This document shows, one piece after another, positions 34,381-46,805 of a DNA stretch of 64,000 nucleotides (position 1 is the stretch's first letter; each line of letters begins with the position of its first letter). The notes under the pieces are model-generated. The model searched no databases. It saw only the letters and a program-made list of their open reading frames with translations, and was not told the origin of the DNA. The stretch spans positions 3,162,001 through 3,226,000 of the forward strand of contig JAPVLO010000161.1 in the NCBI GenBank assembly GCA_027257055.1, given 5' to 3'. Both the position numbers and the translations under genes were made by a program. Source of the DNA: Cephalopachus bancanus. Taxonomy: Eukaryota; Chordata; Mammalia; Primates; Tarsiidae.

Positions 34381-34939
34381 AGAAGAAGGAGGATGAAGAT
34401 TGGATGAGGGAGTAGTTTGCTCTCTTTAATTGGTTCTTTCACCTAATGGTAGTTTGTCAATTAAGGGGATACTTAGAGAAAGTGAAATTAATCCATGTGG
34501 GTCAAAAGCAGCTATTAATTTTTAATCAAAATACAATGTTCAACAAACCTGTAGCTCTGCTCAATACAAATACAAGCATGCCACCAGCCTCTTCCCAAAG
34601 GATTTAGGGGCAGTCACGGGAAAGGGAGGCCTGTTAATTTAAAAAATGTATGCCTCCTCCTATACTCCCTATGACCCCTAAGTAAGCTCCTCACAGCCTC
34701 CTTCTTATTTCTTTATCATCTATTGCATTGCCTAGTACATGATAGATACTCAGTGATGCTGCTTTTCTGGTACTATTATGTATACATCTTTGGAGAACCT
34801 CAAATCAGTTTTAGGTATAACAACTATCCTCCAAGAGCTTCCAGTCTGGTTGAGGAAACAGGAGGCATTTGTGAATCCCTTCTCAAGTCATTCAGAGCAA
34901 CAGATGATCAAGTGTTAGAATATGTGATAAACTGTGACA
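34381..34939. other. Mostly unique intron, possible L2 tail
   Basis: ATTGCCTAGTACATGATAGA near 34730 resembles a forward L2 3' end, but weakly. Nothing else was recognised. Confidence 0.35.
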
Positions 34940-35135
34940 TTTGCTGAGTCCTCACGTATGCCAAACACTTTTAAGTGCTTCACATACACCAACCCCTTTG
35001 ATCTCTACAACAACATGATGAAGTAGGTCCTTTTTATCATCCCCATCTGAAAATAAAGGCACTGAGGCCCAGAAAGTTTAGGTAACTCATCTAGGGTTTC
35101 ATAGCTAGTATAATTAATCTGCTAGAGGGTTGCAA
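34940..35135 (-). repeat. MIR SINE, reverse
   Basis: CCAAACACTTTTAAGTGCTTC, TCATCCCCATCTGAAAATAAAG and GCACTGAGGCCCAGAAAG follow the reversed MIR from tail to core. Confidence 0.85.
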
Positions 35136-36929
35136 TGCCCAATATTTTAAAAACCAGAGTGGTCCCAAGATTGCTGACTAGAGGCAAGTGTATAGGCTCC
35201 TAGATGGAAAGAGGCATTGATTAGAGGTTAAAGGATGGGTTGATTTTGGAAGATGCCAGAGAAGGATTGTTAGAATGGCAATCAGTATCGTTTTATAGAA
35301 AAGGAATGAGTTTCTGGTTAACTGGAATATGGGGTTGACCAGGTTAGATAGGTCTAGGTTAATATACTTTCTAGGGTCTTGGATATCAGGATGAGAAATT
35401 TTTATGTAGGTTATTCTGAGACTGCTGTCTATAAGTTGTTTCACTTTGAGGGAGAAAGTCCTATTCTATTTCTGCACTTGGGCATTGTGCCCTCTTCATT
35501 ATCCCTTTTACCTCCTCTGCTCCTTCCACCTGGTATCTTTCTACTCATTTATGGCATTCTTAACTCTTCCTTCTTCCCATTTTTAGAGAGAGAGAGAAGA
35601 AAAAAATCAAGGAAGTGCACCACCTGCCTACTTCTACTAACTTTTAGAGATTGAATGAAGCTTTCTTCAGTCACTTTTTTCCCCCACCTCAGTTTGGCTC
35701 TTGGACCTTGAGAAGAACACCAGGAAGACCTGCCTTCAGGGACTATTCTAATGCCTCCCATTACTGAAGAGAAGCAGGTTGTAGGAATTGCTCATTTCCA
35801 TCAGAGATGTGATTTAGGGGAGTCAGGAAGGACTCTATCCCAAGGCTATCTCTTCCAGCTGCTGACAACTGCCTGAAACCTTTCATTAGGGGACAAGACC
35901 TCTCATTTCTCAATGAAAACCAGGCTTCAAGTGCACATAGTCTGGGATAGGCAACAGGGTATATTAAATTCCTTGACTTGGGCCAGAAACTAGAGAAATG
36001 TGAGAAGAGGTAAAAATCCTTGGATTTTTTTTCTTTATTTTTGAGGTGGCTTATAACTTGGCCTTTTGGAATCATTGGGCTGATGATAATTGGTGGTAAT
36101 TTGCTGGTAATTGCCAGTGGATTATGCTATGACAATGAGGGAGATAATGAGGAGATAGAGGGACCATATGTAGAGAATATTCATATTCTGGAGAAGTCTA
36201 TTGACTACTGCAGTAAACCAAGAAAGTAAACAAAATTACCACAAAGACTGTGCCTGTATGTACAAAGTTAAGAAGGGCCCTGAGTAAGTGTGCTGTTCTT
36301 CCTCCAGGTGGCAAACCACAGCTGTTTATGTATCCTGGCTGTGCAAGTGGATAGGGAAGAGCTCAAGGAAAGCTGTTTGCTGGGGAGACAGGATAGAGGA
36401 CAGCAATTAAGAAACCTGGAGCAGAGATCAAGAAAAAACAGTTAGGCTCTAAAGTCTTGGACAAGAAATCGGTAGAAGTGGGTAGATGGTTCAGGTGGTG
36501 TTTTACCATGTCATCCAAACTTAGAAGATAGTAGAGAGAATGGAGATACCTGACTCTGGGTGGTTGATTTTTATTTTTTATTTTAAAATAGCACTAATGT
36601 TAGACTCTTAACCAGCAATGGAATACATCTTGTATGTCTAGGAAATCTAGGTTGCTCAGAGGGACACCCACCTGAACAGGAGAAGTCTTTCATGTTGAGG
36701 AAGATGAAACACTTCTTCATAAATCATGAAACAAGCTGATATGGAAGAATTGTTTTGTCATGGAGAGAGAAGGACATTTCTGGTACCTAATGAATAATAT
36801 TAGATAACAAAATTAATTAGTAATTATATCCTTGCCTGTCAATCTAAGAATGTTCATAACACTAATAGTGAATTTTAGTATCTTATATATGAAAAGCTGC
36901 TTAACTAGTGACATCTATCACGCGTGCAT
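35136..36929. other. Unique intronic sequence, nothing recognised
   Basis: A purine-rich run lies near 35587-35612. No confident repeat or gene was found. A weak reversed-L2 feel near 36400-36540 could not be confirmed. Confidence 0.4.
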
Positions 36930-37060
36930 TCATTTACTATTTCCTTTGCCATATATTTACCAAAATCTACTGCATGCTAGTTAATGAATTAAGCTCTAGG
37001 GATGTAGCAACAAACAAAATGGGCATGTTCCCTACTCTTAAAATTTAGGACGAAATACAG
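36930..37060 (-). repeat. L2 LINE 3' end, reverse
   Basis: CATTCATTTACTATTTCC, then CTACTGCATGCTAG, CTCTAGGGATGTAGCAACAAAC and TTCCCTACTCTTAAA follow the reversed L2 tail. Confidence 0.65.
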
Positions 37061-37247
37061 CCTTTACAATCTCTACTTTTCTGCGTTGGTTAGGGTTTTC
37101 TTTGTGGACAAATACATGGTTAATTTCTGTATCTATTCCATGAGCATATGAATCGAGTATCTGTTCACAGTTGTAAGAATCTCTGTTAAACAAAATGTAT
37201 TGATTTTAAAACTTAGTGTGAGACAAAGACATTAAGTAACAGATGAC

Positions 37248-37254
37248 TGTGTGT

Positions 37255-37304
<50 letters not shown>
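37248..37304. repeat. (TG)n microsatellite
   Basis: About 28 TG units with one TA interruption at 37259-37260. Alternating purine-pyrimidine DNA is prone to Z-DNA and to length polymorphism. Confidence 0.97.
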
Positions 37305-37305
<1 letters not shown>

Positions 37306-37359
37306 TTACAGTTACAATCTTAAAAACATCGGAGGTCACTGGAGCACCTAAAGCTTGGA

Positions 37360-37620
37360 TAGACATGATGAGATTTATCATTTAAAAGATAACTTCAGTG
37401 GCTTTGTGGAGGATGAATTGAGGGAGGCCAGAGTGAAGATAAGCAGTGAGAAAACTGTTGTCCAGGTGAGAATGGATGATGACTCAAAGTAGGCAGTGTA
37501 GAGGCTAAGAGGAGAAAGGAGTTAAATTCATTTTGGAGACCAAATAAGCAAGATTTGGCAATTGATAGAAGAGAATATGAAATGATTATCTACTTCCTAG
37601 GTTGGTTGTAGGAACTAAAT
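37360..37620 (-). repeat. L2 LINE fragment, reverse
   Basis: GATGAGATTTATCATTTAAAAG then TGTTGTCCAGGTGAGAATGG and GATGATGACTC match the reversed L2 ORF2 region. It is probably continuous with the L2 tail upstream, with the (TG)n between. Confidence 0.6.
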
Positions 37621-38049
37621 GAGATATTGTTAGCTTCATTTTCTGGACAAGGAAATAGACTCTAAAGTGATTGAGATAAACCTCTAACTTCCTACAGCCT
37701 TTGCTCTCTCCACAGCACTAGGCATATACAAGGGTAGATACAGAGGTGGATTTCACATCAAGCTAATCACTGTAAGCCTTGAGGTCCTTCACTTGCAGGA
37801 GATCTTCAAAGACCTTATACCTAATTTTTATATTCATAACTTTGTATTATTTTTCTTAAAAAGCACACTCCGCGAGTGTTTAAGCTTCAGATTCCGTAAC
37901 CAAACAAATACAACTTTATTGGGTAGGACTGAAACTTGATTGTCTGAGACCTAGGATTAAAATCTCTCCATTAGACAGAGAAAATAGTGAATTTAGGCAA
38001 GGATCAGTTGGGAGAGAAACAGATACTATATTGAAAGTACACAAAAATT
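37621..38049. other. Unique intronic sequence, nothing recognised
   Basis: No gene or repeat was recognised. Confidence 0.4.
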
Positions 38050-38149
38050 TAACTGTTAGCATTGATTGAATACTTCCTTTGTATCAGGAACTGCATTTAT
38101 TGATTTTGATTTTTTGTTTTTGGGGATTGTATTATTTCATTTAATTCTT
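38050..38149 (-). repeat. MIR SINE, reverse, first part (split by Alu)
   Basis: GAATACTTCCTTTGTATCAGG starts the reversed MIR. It resumes after the Alu at 38480-38560 with TAATGAGGTGGGTGTTTTATA and GTGAGGAAACTGAGCAC. Confidence 0.7.
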
Positions 38150-38479
38150 TTTGTTGTTGTTGTTTTTGGTTTTTTTTGTTTTTTGTTTTTTGGGTTTTTT
38201 TTTGAGTTGGAGTCTCCCTCTGTCGCCCAGGCTGGAGTGCAGTGGCCGCTTCCGGCCACCGCAGCCTCGCCTGCTGGGCTCCGGTGATCCTTCCGCCTCA
38301 GCCTTCCGAGTAGCCAGAATTACAGGCATGTGCTACCACACCCGGCTGATTTTTTTTTTATTTATTGTAGAGATGAAGTCTCGCTGCCCAGGCGGGTCTC
38401 GAACCCGCGGGCTCAGGCAATCCACTCACCTCAGCCTCCCAAAGGCGCGGGATTACTGGCTGAGCTACCGAGCCCGGCT
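38150..38479 (-). repeat. Dimeric Alu, reverse, youngest copy
   Basis: Flanked by TCATTTAATTCTT at 38137-38149 and 38480-38492. It retains the most CpGs of any copy (CTCGAACCCGCGGGCTC near 38398, TTCCGGCCACCGCAGCCTCG near 38250), so it is the most recent. The tail is a TTG/T-rich run at 38150-38202. Confidence 0.94.
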
Positions 38480-38560
38480 TCATTTAATTCTTACACAACC
38501 TAATGAGGTGGGTGTTTTATATGTGAGGAAACTGAGCACTAGTAAGAATAAATAAAATAC

Positions 38561-39300
38561 CAAATTATCACAATACTAGGTAGGTGAGCAGGACTGATCT
38601 AACAGGCCTGGCTTTGATGCTTGAAGCTATCCTTAACCTCCACAGCTCCAGGGACCGTTGTCCAAAATCAGACTTCTAATAGATTCTTGACTTATATTTT
38701 TTATCTCCTAGAGGTTAGAGGAAGCAAGGTCCAATTCTGTCCTGCTCCCATAAAAAAGAACTGCTTGGTGAAATATCAGTAGGGGAAAGTTATCACTTCA
38801 TCTTCAGATAAAAGAGTTGAGGCCATGTCTGACATGTGCCATAGAAGACAACAAGATTCTGAGGCCTGAGGCTAAAGGAAGAGGTGACTCAAGAGACATA
38901 AAAAGTCTTAGAGTTGCTTTTTTGACTCAAAAGTCAGTCCGGGGAAGAGAGAAAAATAAGTCTTATATGTGGCAACCATTAAGAGTTATTTGGAAAGAAC
39001 ACATGTGAACCATAAGAGAATGTGTCCATAATTGAAGCTATAAAAATCCTAAAGACAAGCAAAGCTTTTCATTTTCTTTTGTTTTAGTTTTGGTTTTATA
39101 TGTTCCGGTCAGGACTAAGAAAAGGAGAGAGGCCCTGTCCTTGGGACTGATGATGTGGTGTTGATGGACGACCCAGAGAAAGCAGAGCAGTCTTGTCATG
39201 CCTCCATTTTCCCTGTCCAGAAAAATGCTCTTTAGAACAAAAAGTATAGACAGACTTTCCTTGGCTTAGACAGAGTTTAGATCCAAGATCTGTAAAGAGA
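38561..39300. other. Unique intronic sequence, nothing recognised
   Basis: No repeat or gene was recognised. Confidence 0.4.
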
Positions 39301-39316
39301 TTGCCTTGAAGATTTA

Positions 39317-39622
39317 TTTATTTATTTTTTTACTTTTTTTTTGAGTTGGAGTCTCACTCTGTCACCCAGGCTGGAGTGCAGTGTCATGCTCACGGCCACC
39401 ACAGCCTCCACCTCATGGGCTCAGGCAATCCTTCCACCTCAGCCTTCCAAGTAGCTGGAACTACAGGCACACCCCACCATACCCGGCTTATTTTTTGATT
39501 TATTGTAGAGATGAGGTCTCGCCAAGTTGCCTAGACTGGTCTCGAATCCCTGAGCTCAGGCAATCCAATCACCTCGGCCTCCCAAAGTGCTGGGATTACA
39601 GGCTTGAGCCACTTACCCAGCC
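39317..39622 (-). repeat. Dimeric Alu, reverse
   Basis: Flanked by TTGCCTTGAAGATTTA at 39301-39316 and 39623-39638, a 16-bp exact duplication. A mostly complete dimer with the lineage signature. The open frame across it is an Alu frame, not a gene. Confidence 0.94.
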
Positions 39623-39638
39623 TTGCCTTGAAGATTTA

Positions 39639-40144
39639 AATGAGTTCAAGTTTCCTGACCTGGACAAGCTACCTCCCCACCTACTGAGAGGTCTTGCAGA
39701 TGAAATCATTAACGCCCCTGCCAGAGATGTTGGAGAAAGGCTGGGCAACAAGAGAGAGGCTGTGAGACTAGAGTGGAACAAAAGCACTTCTACTTTCTTA
39801 AAAAGAAAAGCGTATTCTGTAGCCATAGGCCAGTGAGTATGAGGTGTTCAGCAGGATCCTAGACCAGATCCGCATAGAAAAGGTTGGCAAGGAGGAAGCA
39901 ACAATTGGAGGGTGAGGTCACTAAGACTGCATCACTTTAGCTTTAGCACCAAGCTTTCCTTTAACACTTACAAGGCAGATGCTGAAAATGAAGGGGGTGG
40001 TCTCATTATCCCTTCTCAAGGTCTTTGACAAAGTCTTTTATGAAGCCTTGTCATTGGGAGGGAAACTATGGAGTGGATACAGCAATACTGATAAACTGGT
40101 TGAACTGAATTGATGGCTACTTTACAGTTATGTCAATAGTTGTC
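39639..40144. other. Unique intronic sequence, nothing recognised
   Basis: No gene, RNA gene or repeat was recognised. Confidence 0.4.
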
Positions 40145-40250
40145 AATAATTTGGATAACTATCATTATAATAGAATAGAATAATAGTTATCCAAACTATT
40201 AATATAATAATTTTATTATAATAAATATAATTGTTTGGATAACAATTATT
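40145..40250. repeat. AT-rich palindrome cluster
   Basis: TTTGGATAACTAT at 40150-40162 pairs perfectly with ATAGTTATCCAAA at 40183-40195. GTTATCCAAAC at 40187-40197 also pairs with GTTTGGATAAC at 40233-40243. The region is extremely AT-rich and could extrude as alternative cruciforms. Confidence 0.85.
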
Positions 40251-40334
40251 CTTCTCAGATTTCAAAAAGGCAGAAAGTTGTGAGGAAAGCATATAGCTGC
40301 ACATGACAAAATGAGTATTTTAAAAAAGAAAAGA

Positions 40335-40925
40335 ACACTCATTCATCTAGTCAACAAATACTTGAGTGTCTATTCTGTGCTAGTCATACACCCTTCACGG
40401 AGCTGCTACTTTCAGGTTAATTCTTCAAGTAGGGATAGTGAACAGTAAACAGATGTGTATAGTGCCTGTGTGTAATGTCAGATGACAGTAAAGAGTATGA
40501 AGAAACATTTTAAGGGCTAAGGAGCTAAAGATCAATGGGGAGTGGTGTTATTTTTGATAGAATGATCAGGGGCAGCTTCTCTAAGGAGGGAACATTCGAA
40601 CAAAGAGTAAAATAAAGAGAAGTGAGGAGAAACTCACACATCTGAGGGAAAACCATACCTGGTAGAAGGAACGGCAAGGGCAAAGGTCCTGAGACCGGAG
40701 CATGTTGGGCATCTTTAGATGCCCATGTAGCTGCATATAAGTGAGAACAAGAGTGGGAAGAGATGAGGGTGAGAAATAACCATGAGCCGGATGGATGATT
40801 CTTGCAGGCTATGGCAGGGATTTCAGATGTTCTAAGGGAGAGGGGAAGCCACTGAAAGGTTTTCACCATATAAGTGGTAAGATTTGGCTCATATTTTTAG
40901 AGAATCAGTCTGGAGAGCAGCAAAG
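40335..40925 (-). repeat. L2 LINE, reverse
   Basis: TCATTCATCTAGTCAACAAAT is the tail. GGCAAGGGCAAAGGTCCTGAG, GAAGCCACTGAAAGGTTTTC and AATCAGTCTGGAGAGCAGC run in reversed L2 order into ORF2. Confidence 0.8.
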
Positions 40926-42484
40926 GGTAATGCAATGTAGCTCTTCAAATATAGCATGAGACACACATAACTTAACAATAGTGATGCAAAATGGCCTAAA
41001 ATTTTTAGTAAAGATTCACCCTGATCTTAGCAAGAGGTGTTATTTGCTTGAGGAAAAAGCTAAAAGTATTAAATGTTGTAAATTGCTTACATTGGCTAGT
41101 GGTGAATGTTTTTTTATTCCCCCTCCCTTGCCCAAACTTTGAAGTCTGTTAGGGTAAGGATCTACTAGCCAGCAAAGCTCCCCTATGACCTTAGTCTCTT
41201 GTTCAGCTGGTCATTACCGGTCCCACCCAGCAGAGAAAGAGGATCATGATAGGGCTGGTTATAGTGTCTGGCCTTCCACACTGCTGGGAAAACTTAGGAC
41301 CTAGGAGACATGGCAGAAGAAAGTAGGAATGTTTAAGCTAAAGAAAGCCTCATGATCAAGATAATCACTGAATTCAGATATTTGGAAGCCTGCTTGATAG
41401 AGATTAAATTTGGCCACAGTGGTTGGTACTGCACCAGATTTCTGTTCCATATATGAAATATACTTCTTAGAGTCAACACTGTCTAAACATGGACTGGGCC
41501 CACACAGCATCTGGCTTCTCACTGGAAGTGTGTAAACTGAGGCTGGATAAGCTTTGGGTACAATTATGTAGAGATTTAATCAGTAAGCAGACACAATGCT
41601 GAGTCTGAAAATGGTAAAGAGGGTGGAGGCGGCGAGAGAACAAGAAGGAAGAAAAGGGCAGAGAAATAGAAGCCTGTGGGTTGTAGAGATGGTCTTTGCC
41701 TCTAATCCCAAAGTGAACAGCAGCATCTGGGTTGGTTCTCTTTTTGCTCCCTGCTTCTTTTGCCCTCCAGCCAAACCAACAACAAAGGGCATTGTCTACT
41801 AGTCTGTGTCAGCAATAAAAACTATGGGGATCTGACCCCCAGCAGTGTGTTTCAGCCTGTGAATTTCCTGTATATCTTTACAGGGAATCATTCTTGGGAA
41901 AGGAAGGGCAGACTGGAAATAATATAAGGAGATCAAGAAGGAAGTCAAGCAAGTGACACCTTTAAATAGGCGAAGCGAGAAGGGTTCTTTCCCCTGGGAC
42001 AGTTAGAGTTATGCAGAGCTGTAATTAACCCAGCAGCCCACTGGATATGTCTATTTCACTGCACAAAGGCTGTTGAAAGAAGGATTCTTGAAGAAAGAGG
42101 TTCCAATTCAAATGGTATTTGAGTAAGTCCCTTGTTGGATATACTGTTTCTAGAGTTTATGACTATAATCAAGAAAACATGACCATTCTTTCATGCAGGT
42201 TTCTCATGACTTTCTGAGCACTGTTATTTAAAAAGAAAAATAAAATAAAGGCATCCAGAATTGGCTGGGGGTAGGATCAAGGGGAAAAGAAAGGGGTTAT
42301 ATGGCTGGAATAAAATTAAACACTTGGTTTCCTTTTCAGAGGGTGTTGAAAACATTAAAAGAGCAGGTGTGTCATTCTTTCACACATTGAAATTCTGACA
42401 TATGTAAGAAAATGTTCAGTTTTGTGTCCCCTACTTCAAAATTATTGTATCAGCCTCCCTAATTTGAATTTATTCTTTTTTTTT
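40926..42484. other. Unique intronic sequence, nothing recognised
   Basis: No confident repeat or gene was found. Confidence 0.4.
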
Positions 42485-42965
42485 TTTAACAAATACTTTT
42501 GCATGACTACCCTGTTAGGCACTATTATAGGCACTTGAGATATGATTAGCTCTCTCTTGCCTTCATAGAGCTAATAGTAGAGAGAGATAGACAAAAACAT
42601 TTAAATATGTGGACTAATAAGTATGTCAAATGATGGTCTATAGAGTTCAAAAATAGCAGAGAGGGAAATACAGTGGGAAGGGATGCAATTTTAAATACAG
42701 TCAAGGAAGTCCTCACTGAGAAGGTGACATTTAAGCAAAGATCTTAAGGAGGTGAGATGTGGATCAGGTGGGTGTATGTGAGGTGGGGTTGGAGCGTGTG
42801 GAGGGACAACATTCCAGGAAAGGTGCACAAGACTTCCTGAGGCAGCAGTGTCCATAGTAGTGTATTTGAGGAATATCTATCAGGCCAGTGGAGTTGGAGT
42901 GGAGTGAAGGGGAGAAGAACCAGAGCAGTGGGAGATGAGGGCAGAGAGGTCAGTTAAAGCTGGCT
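42485..42965 (-). repeat. L2 LINE, reverse
   Basis: AACAAATACTTTTGCATGAC, TAGGCACTATTATAGGCAC, GAGAAGGTGACATTTAAGC and CATTCCAGGAAAGGTGC follow the reversed L2 3' UTR and C-terminal ORF2. Confidence 0.82.
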
Positions 42966-44279
42966 GTGTTTGCCCTGAAAAAAGCACCTATTCAGTTATT
43001 CATCTAGCCAGGATATGATAGTTTAGGTTCCAGAAAAATGAACATTCATATCAGCCCCCTCCTTCCATACCCACTAGGTGCTGGCCATTCAGAATGGCTA
43101 CCTTAAACTTGAAATTGTAGAAAACAAAATTAAATTGTTACTGTGCTACCTTTACCCTTGGGTGGTCCTATAGTCCTTTGCCATAGTTTTTATGTAGTAG
43201 GACACATTACATCCTACTCACAGAGAGACTGATGGACCAAGTGGTTACAGTTTGTATGAGAGAACCCCAAATCAGAATTCCTAGTCATAGCTAATTTATG
43301 TATCAGCAGACAAGTTGGTTGCTTTGTTTATTGTTTTAGTTTTAGGGTTTTCGTTTCTGGTTTGTTTTTAAGTACTATAACTACGATCTTGAAAAATGGA
43401 AAAGCATTCACTAATGAGCCATCTCAAGCCATGAGTTTTACACAGTTATTGAGTAAACTGGTGAATATGGAGAAGCAGAATGTTTACATTGTAACTGATT
43501 TATGTACGTTATATTTGTATGTAAGTGTGCTAAAACATTCTTTAAAATAATTACCAGCCATTAAAAATGTATTAGCTAATGGGGATAAGAATGCTGGAAC
43601 TACAATGAGGTAAGCTTTGTTTAAAAGCATTTGGGAAACTCACAATTCATAATCAAGATTTCAACACACTAGTCTGCATTTTTAGAGCAATGTATCTGTA
43701 AGTAGAAACAGGCATATTTGCAGAAAAACATTACTTTCTGAGATCTGGCCAGCTCCTGTTCTTACCACTCTGTCATCTCTGATTGGATTAGACGTCACAG
43801 AAAGTGCCTCAGATCCTTGTTTCATGTTAAGTTTAACCCCTCCAGTTGAATACCATCCTTGTGAAGCTCAGAGGAGAGAAATTAAATTTCTATCACCAGA
43901 GCTATGGCACTGAATCGGGTATCAAGGGGGCTACATCAGTAAACTTCGTTGGTTACAAGATGTATGTCCTTCCCGAGGCTCTGTAGCTGTTAAGTTGGCT
44001 CTTTCCAATCACAGTCTGATCTTTCATTTTACTGTAATGCAGTTAGACAACCTAGTTATTCAGGCATAGACTTCTCTGTTTTTCATTATCCCTGAATAAC
44101 ATTTGATGCTGAAATAGGGAAGATGGTAAGGATGGGGGAGGGGAGCCAAGCATTTTTCACAGCTTGTGTGAAATGCTTAATATTTGAATGTCTTTAAAAT
44201 ATACTGTACACATACATTCCAATTTTGTAAGACTAACATAACATGTTCAAAAGTTTTATGAATTTCAGCATGTAACCAG
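42966..44279. other. Unique intronic sequence, nothing recognised
   Basis: No confident repeat or gene was found. It is AT-rich overall. Confidence 0.4.
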
Positions 44280-45250
44280 AGTAAATGTTAGCCTGTTTTA
44301 AATAAGCCGTAATGGCCTGGCAGCAAACCTGCATAGTTAGCAAATCCCTCCTCTGTTTATGAGCAGCCATTCCTCACCAGGTCACTACAAAATACTAGTT
44401 TTATCAGTTTCTGTGGACTCTGTAAGTTGGTTTATATGCTGAATTCAGCATGATTCTGGTTTTAAGAGCACAAAACCAAGGGCATCGTGATGAGGTGATA
44501 TTTCGTTTTGATTTTAATGAAATGGTATGAATCTGACTTGCTTAAGAATGTGTCCAGGCCTCTCGTATCCTGTGGGGAAGGCTTGGTTCCTAAATGCCTT
44601 CCATAAGCACAGGGCCACACAGACTTAGCAGGCTCACTCTCTCCTTGCTGGAGCCAAGAGACTTCTCAATGCCCCAAAGATGCATTTTTTTGCCTCCTCA
44701 GGATAAAAGCCCTCCAGGTGATGTTTTTAAAGGATCTCCTCCCAACTGGAGTCAGAGCATAAAACATGCTGGGGCATGCCCAATTCTAGCCCATCTGTCC
44801 AGGATCTAAGGTATTTAGGCACAGTCATGCTTCTCAGAGGTGAGGGTCCTATGTTGCCAGATCCCACATTTCCAGGAAATCTGCTAGTTCCCTAGATAAA
44901 ATCATACCAGCTTCTTCAAACATAACTGAGGAAGGAGATTTTTGCTATGCTAAAAACCTGCTCAACTTTGTGGCCCCAACTCTTTCGCCCGTAGACTCAC
45001 CTTAGCCTCAGCGATCCTTCAGGAATCATCTGCCACAGACCAAACTGGCTTCAGGGGACACGCCAATCCCTTTGCACTCTAGCATCAAAAGCTCCTTTAA
45101 TTACAAATAGTGCACTAGAGAACAGGCTGAAGCATTTAAATAAGATCTGATCTAAAGGCTGTGGGCCAAAGAATTTTCACAGAGGGCAACGTGTAATTAG
45201 GTAATCTGACTCACAAGATAAAGTTTACTCGCTTTCATTGTGGTGCTCCC
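44280..45250. promoter_or_regulatory. Repeat-free block, candidate regulatory D
   Basis: About 1 kb with no repeat. Motif-rich ends include TAAGCCGTAATGGCC near 44303 and TAATTAG at 45194-45200 beside GGTAATCTGAC, with TTTAATTACAAATAG near 45097. Only texture and motifs support a regulatory role. Confidence 0.3.
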
Positions 45251-46389
45251 CCAGGGCAGCCTCTGCATCTGCTTTCTGAGCTTGTGTCCTTGCAGCAGTT
45301 ATCACTTGTAAGCCCAGCCACCTGGGAGACCCTGAGTCCAATCCAGCAGACCTCAGAGTTGCCCAGTTCGTTTTCTCTTTGTCTTAGAACAATCATGGTC
45401 CTTACTGCCCCCTAAAACATCCTACTTAATATTAGAGCTCACTACACATCTGTTCAAAGCTTAGCTTTTGAAAGTCCTTATAATACTAGCCTTCTTACCT
45501 TTTGAAATAAGGAAAATATAAGTATAACTGCCTGTGGAGGCATATAAAGCTTCTTTATATTTACCTCATTTATTCATTTTGTTTAGAGGAGGCACAGTTC
45601 AGGGTGGGCAGTCTAGTTTAAGCCATTGAGTCTGGTTTAAGCCGTTGTTCACGATCATGATTTTATAGCCTTTAGTTTTATTCCCTCAGTCATAGACATC
45701 CCCTGAGATGTAAGAACTCATGCAGGAAAACCCATTTAATTAGGACCCACTGTGAAGAACCAGGAAACAGACCCTAAAGTACTTTATGATGGAAGCTGTT
45801 GATCAGGAAACAGGATGTTTTCCTTTCCCTTGGTTTGGGTCTGGCTCGTACTCCTTTGGGAAGCTCTGGAAGCCTGTCTTCATCTCCACTGAAATCAAAC
45901 CTGTTCCTAAAATCAGGTAACCTTAGAGGATGGTGACATTTATTTCTGCTTTTTGTTTGTTCATTATTCTGTTTCTGAAGATATAATTGGCAGTTCTTGA
46001 GCCCCTGGAATCTCTGCCCAGAGGCCTTCCGTGCTGGATATTTGCCAGTCTGATGTGCAAAAAGCCTCCTGTCCACACAGTCCCTGCCCCTTGCCTAGAT
46101 AGCGCATTTCCAGAGTTTTCTTATAGGTAGGCCAACCTCACCTATTCCTAACATGCAAAACTTTTCACCTGAGGAGAAGGGAAACTGGTTTAGTAAATGT
46201 CTTTGTGTGAAATTAAATCTAATCCTTGCCATCCTTTGCGTTCAATCAGGCCCTTATCCTGTAATAAGGTCTTTCCCAGCCAGAAGTGCTATTTCTGTCT
46301 CATACCTACCACTCCCCTCCCCCATACTACTGGCTGGTTTTATTTATAACTAACTAGTTAGTGCTTTTCACCTTAGCTCCATTTAAAGA
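45251..46389. other. Unique intronic sequence, nothing recognised
   Basis: The antisense frame at 45774-46076 has no domain. No confident repeat was found. Confidence 0.4.
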
Positions 46390-46520
46390 CCTACATGGCT
46401 GAGACCATATATTTTTTACTTGATTATTTCCCCCACAGCAGTTAATCACTTAGAAACTTTGTTAATTTTCCCCGTGGTGCCTCACATACAGTGGTGCTCA
46501 ATTATAACATAAGTCCATTT
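46390..46520 (+). repeat. L2 LINE 3' end, forward
   Basis: TGCCTCACATACAGTGGTGC then TCAATTATAACATAAG resembles the L2 tail (TGCCTGGCACATAGTAGGTGC, TCAATAAAT). It is weak and decayed. Confidence 0.45.
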
Positions 46521-46544
46521 GAAAGAAATATGCTATTAGTAAAG

Positions 46545-46700
46545 AAATCGCTGTGCTGAGTGCTTCAGGTGGCATAGGCAGTATAAACGAGACACCCTAC
46601 CTTCAAGGAATTTATTCCTAGTGGAGATAAGACAAAGCCACAAAAAAAGTCCACTAAAAACACAGTTCCATATAGGATCTGGGCCCGAAAAGGATAAGTA
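46545..46700 (-). repeat. L2 LINE 3' region, reverse
   Basis: CTGTGCTGAGTGCTTCAGG then CCTACCTTCAAGGAATTTATTCC and AGTGGAGATAAGACAAAG follow reversed L2 3' UTR order. Confidence 0.55.
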
Positions 46701-46805
46701 CAGATGATTATGATCATGAAGATCCATCAGTTGATGATTTTGGGTATTTACGTATGTTTCCATCCTTCCTCATTGCATCTCTACAAAGAAGGTGGCACTA
46801 GGCAT

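Noticed and set aside
39381..39836. 151-codon frame starting with a plausible protein-like string
   Set aside because: It is an Alu frame in the reverse-oriented dimer, extended by chance into flanking intron.
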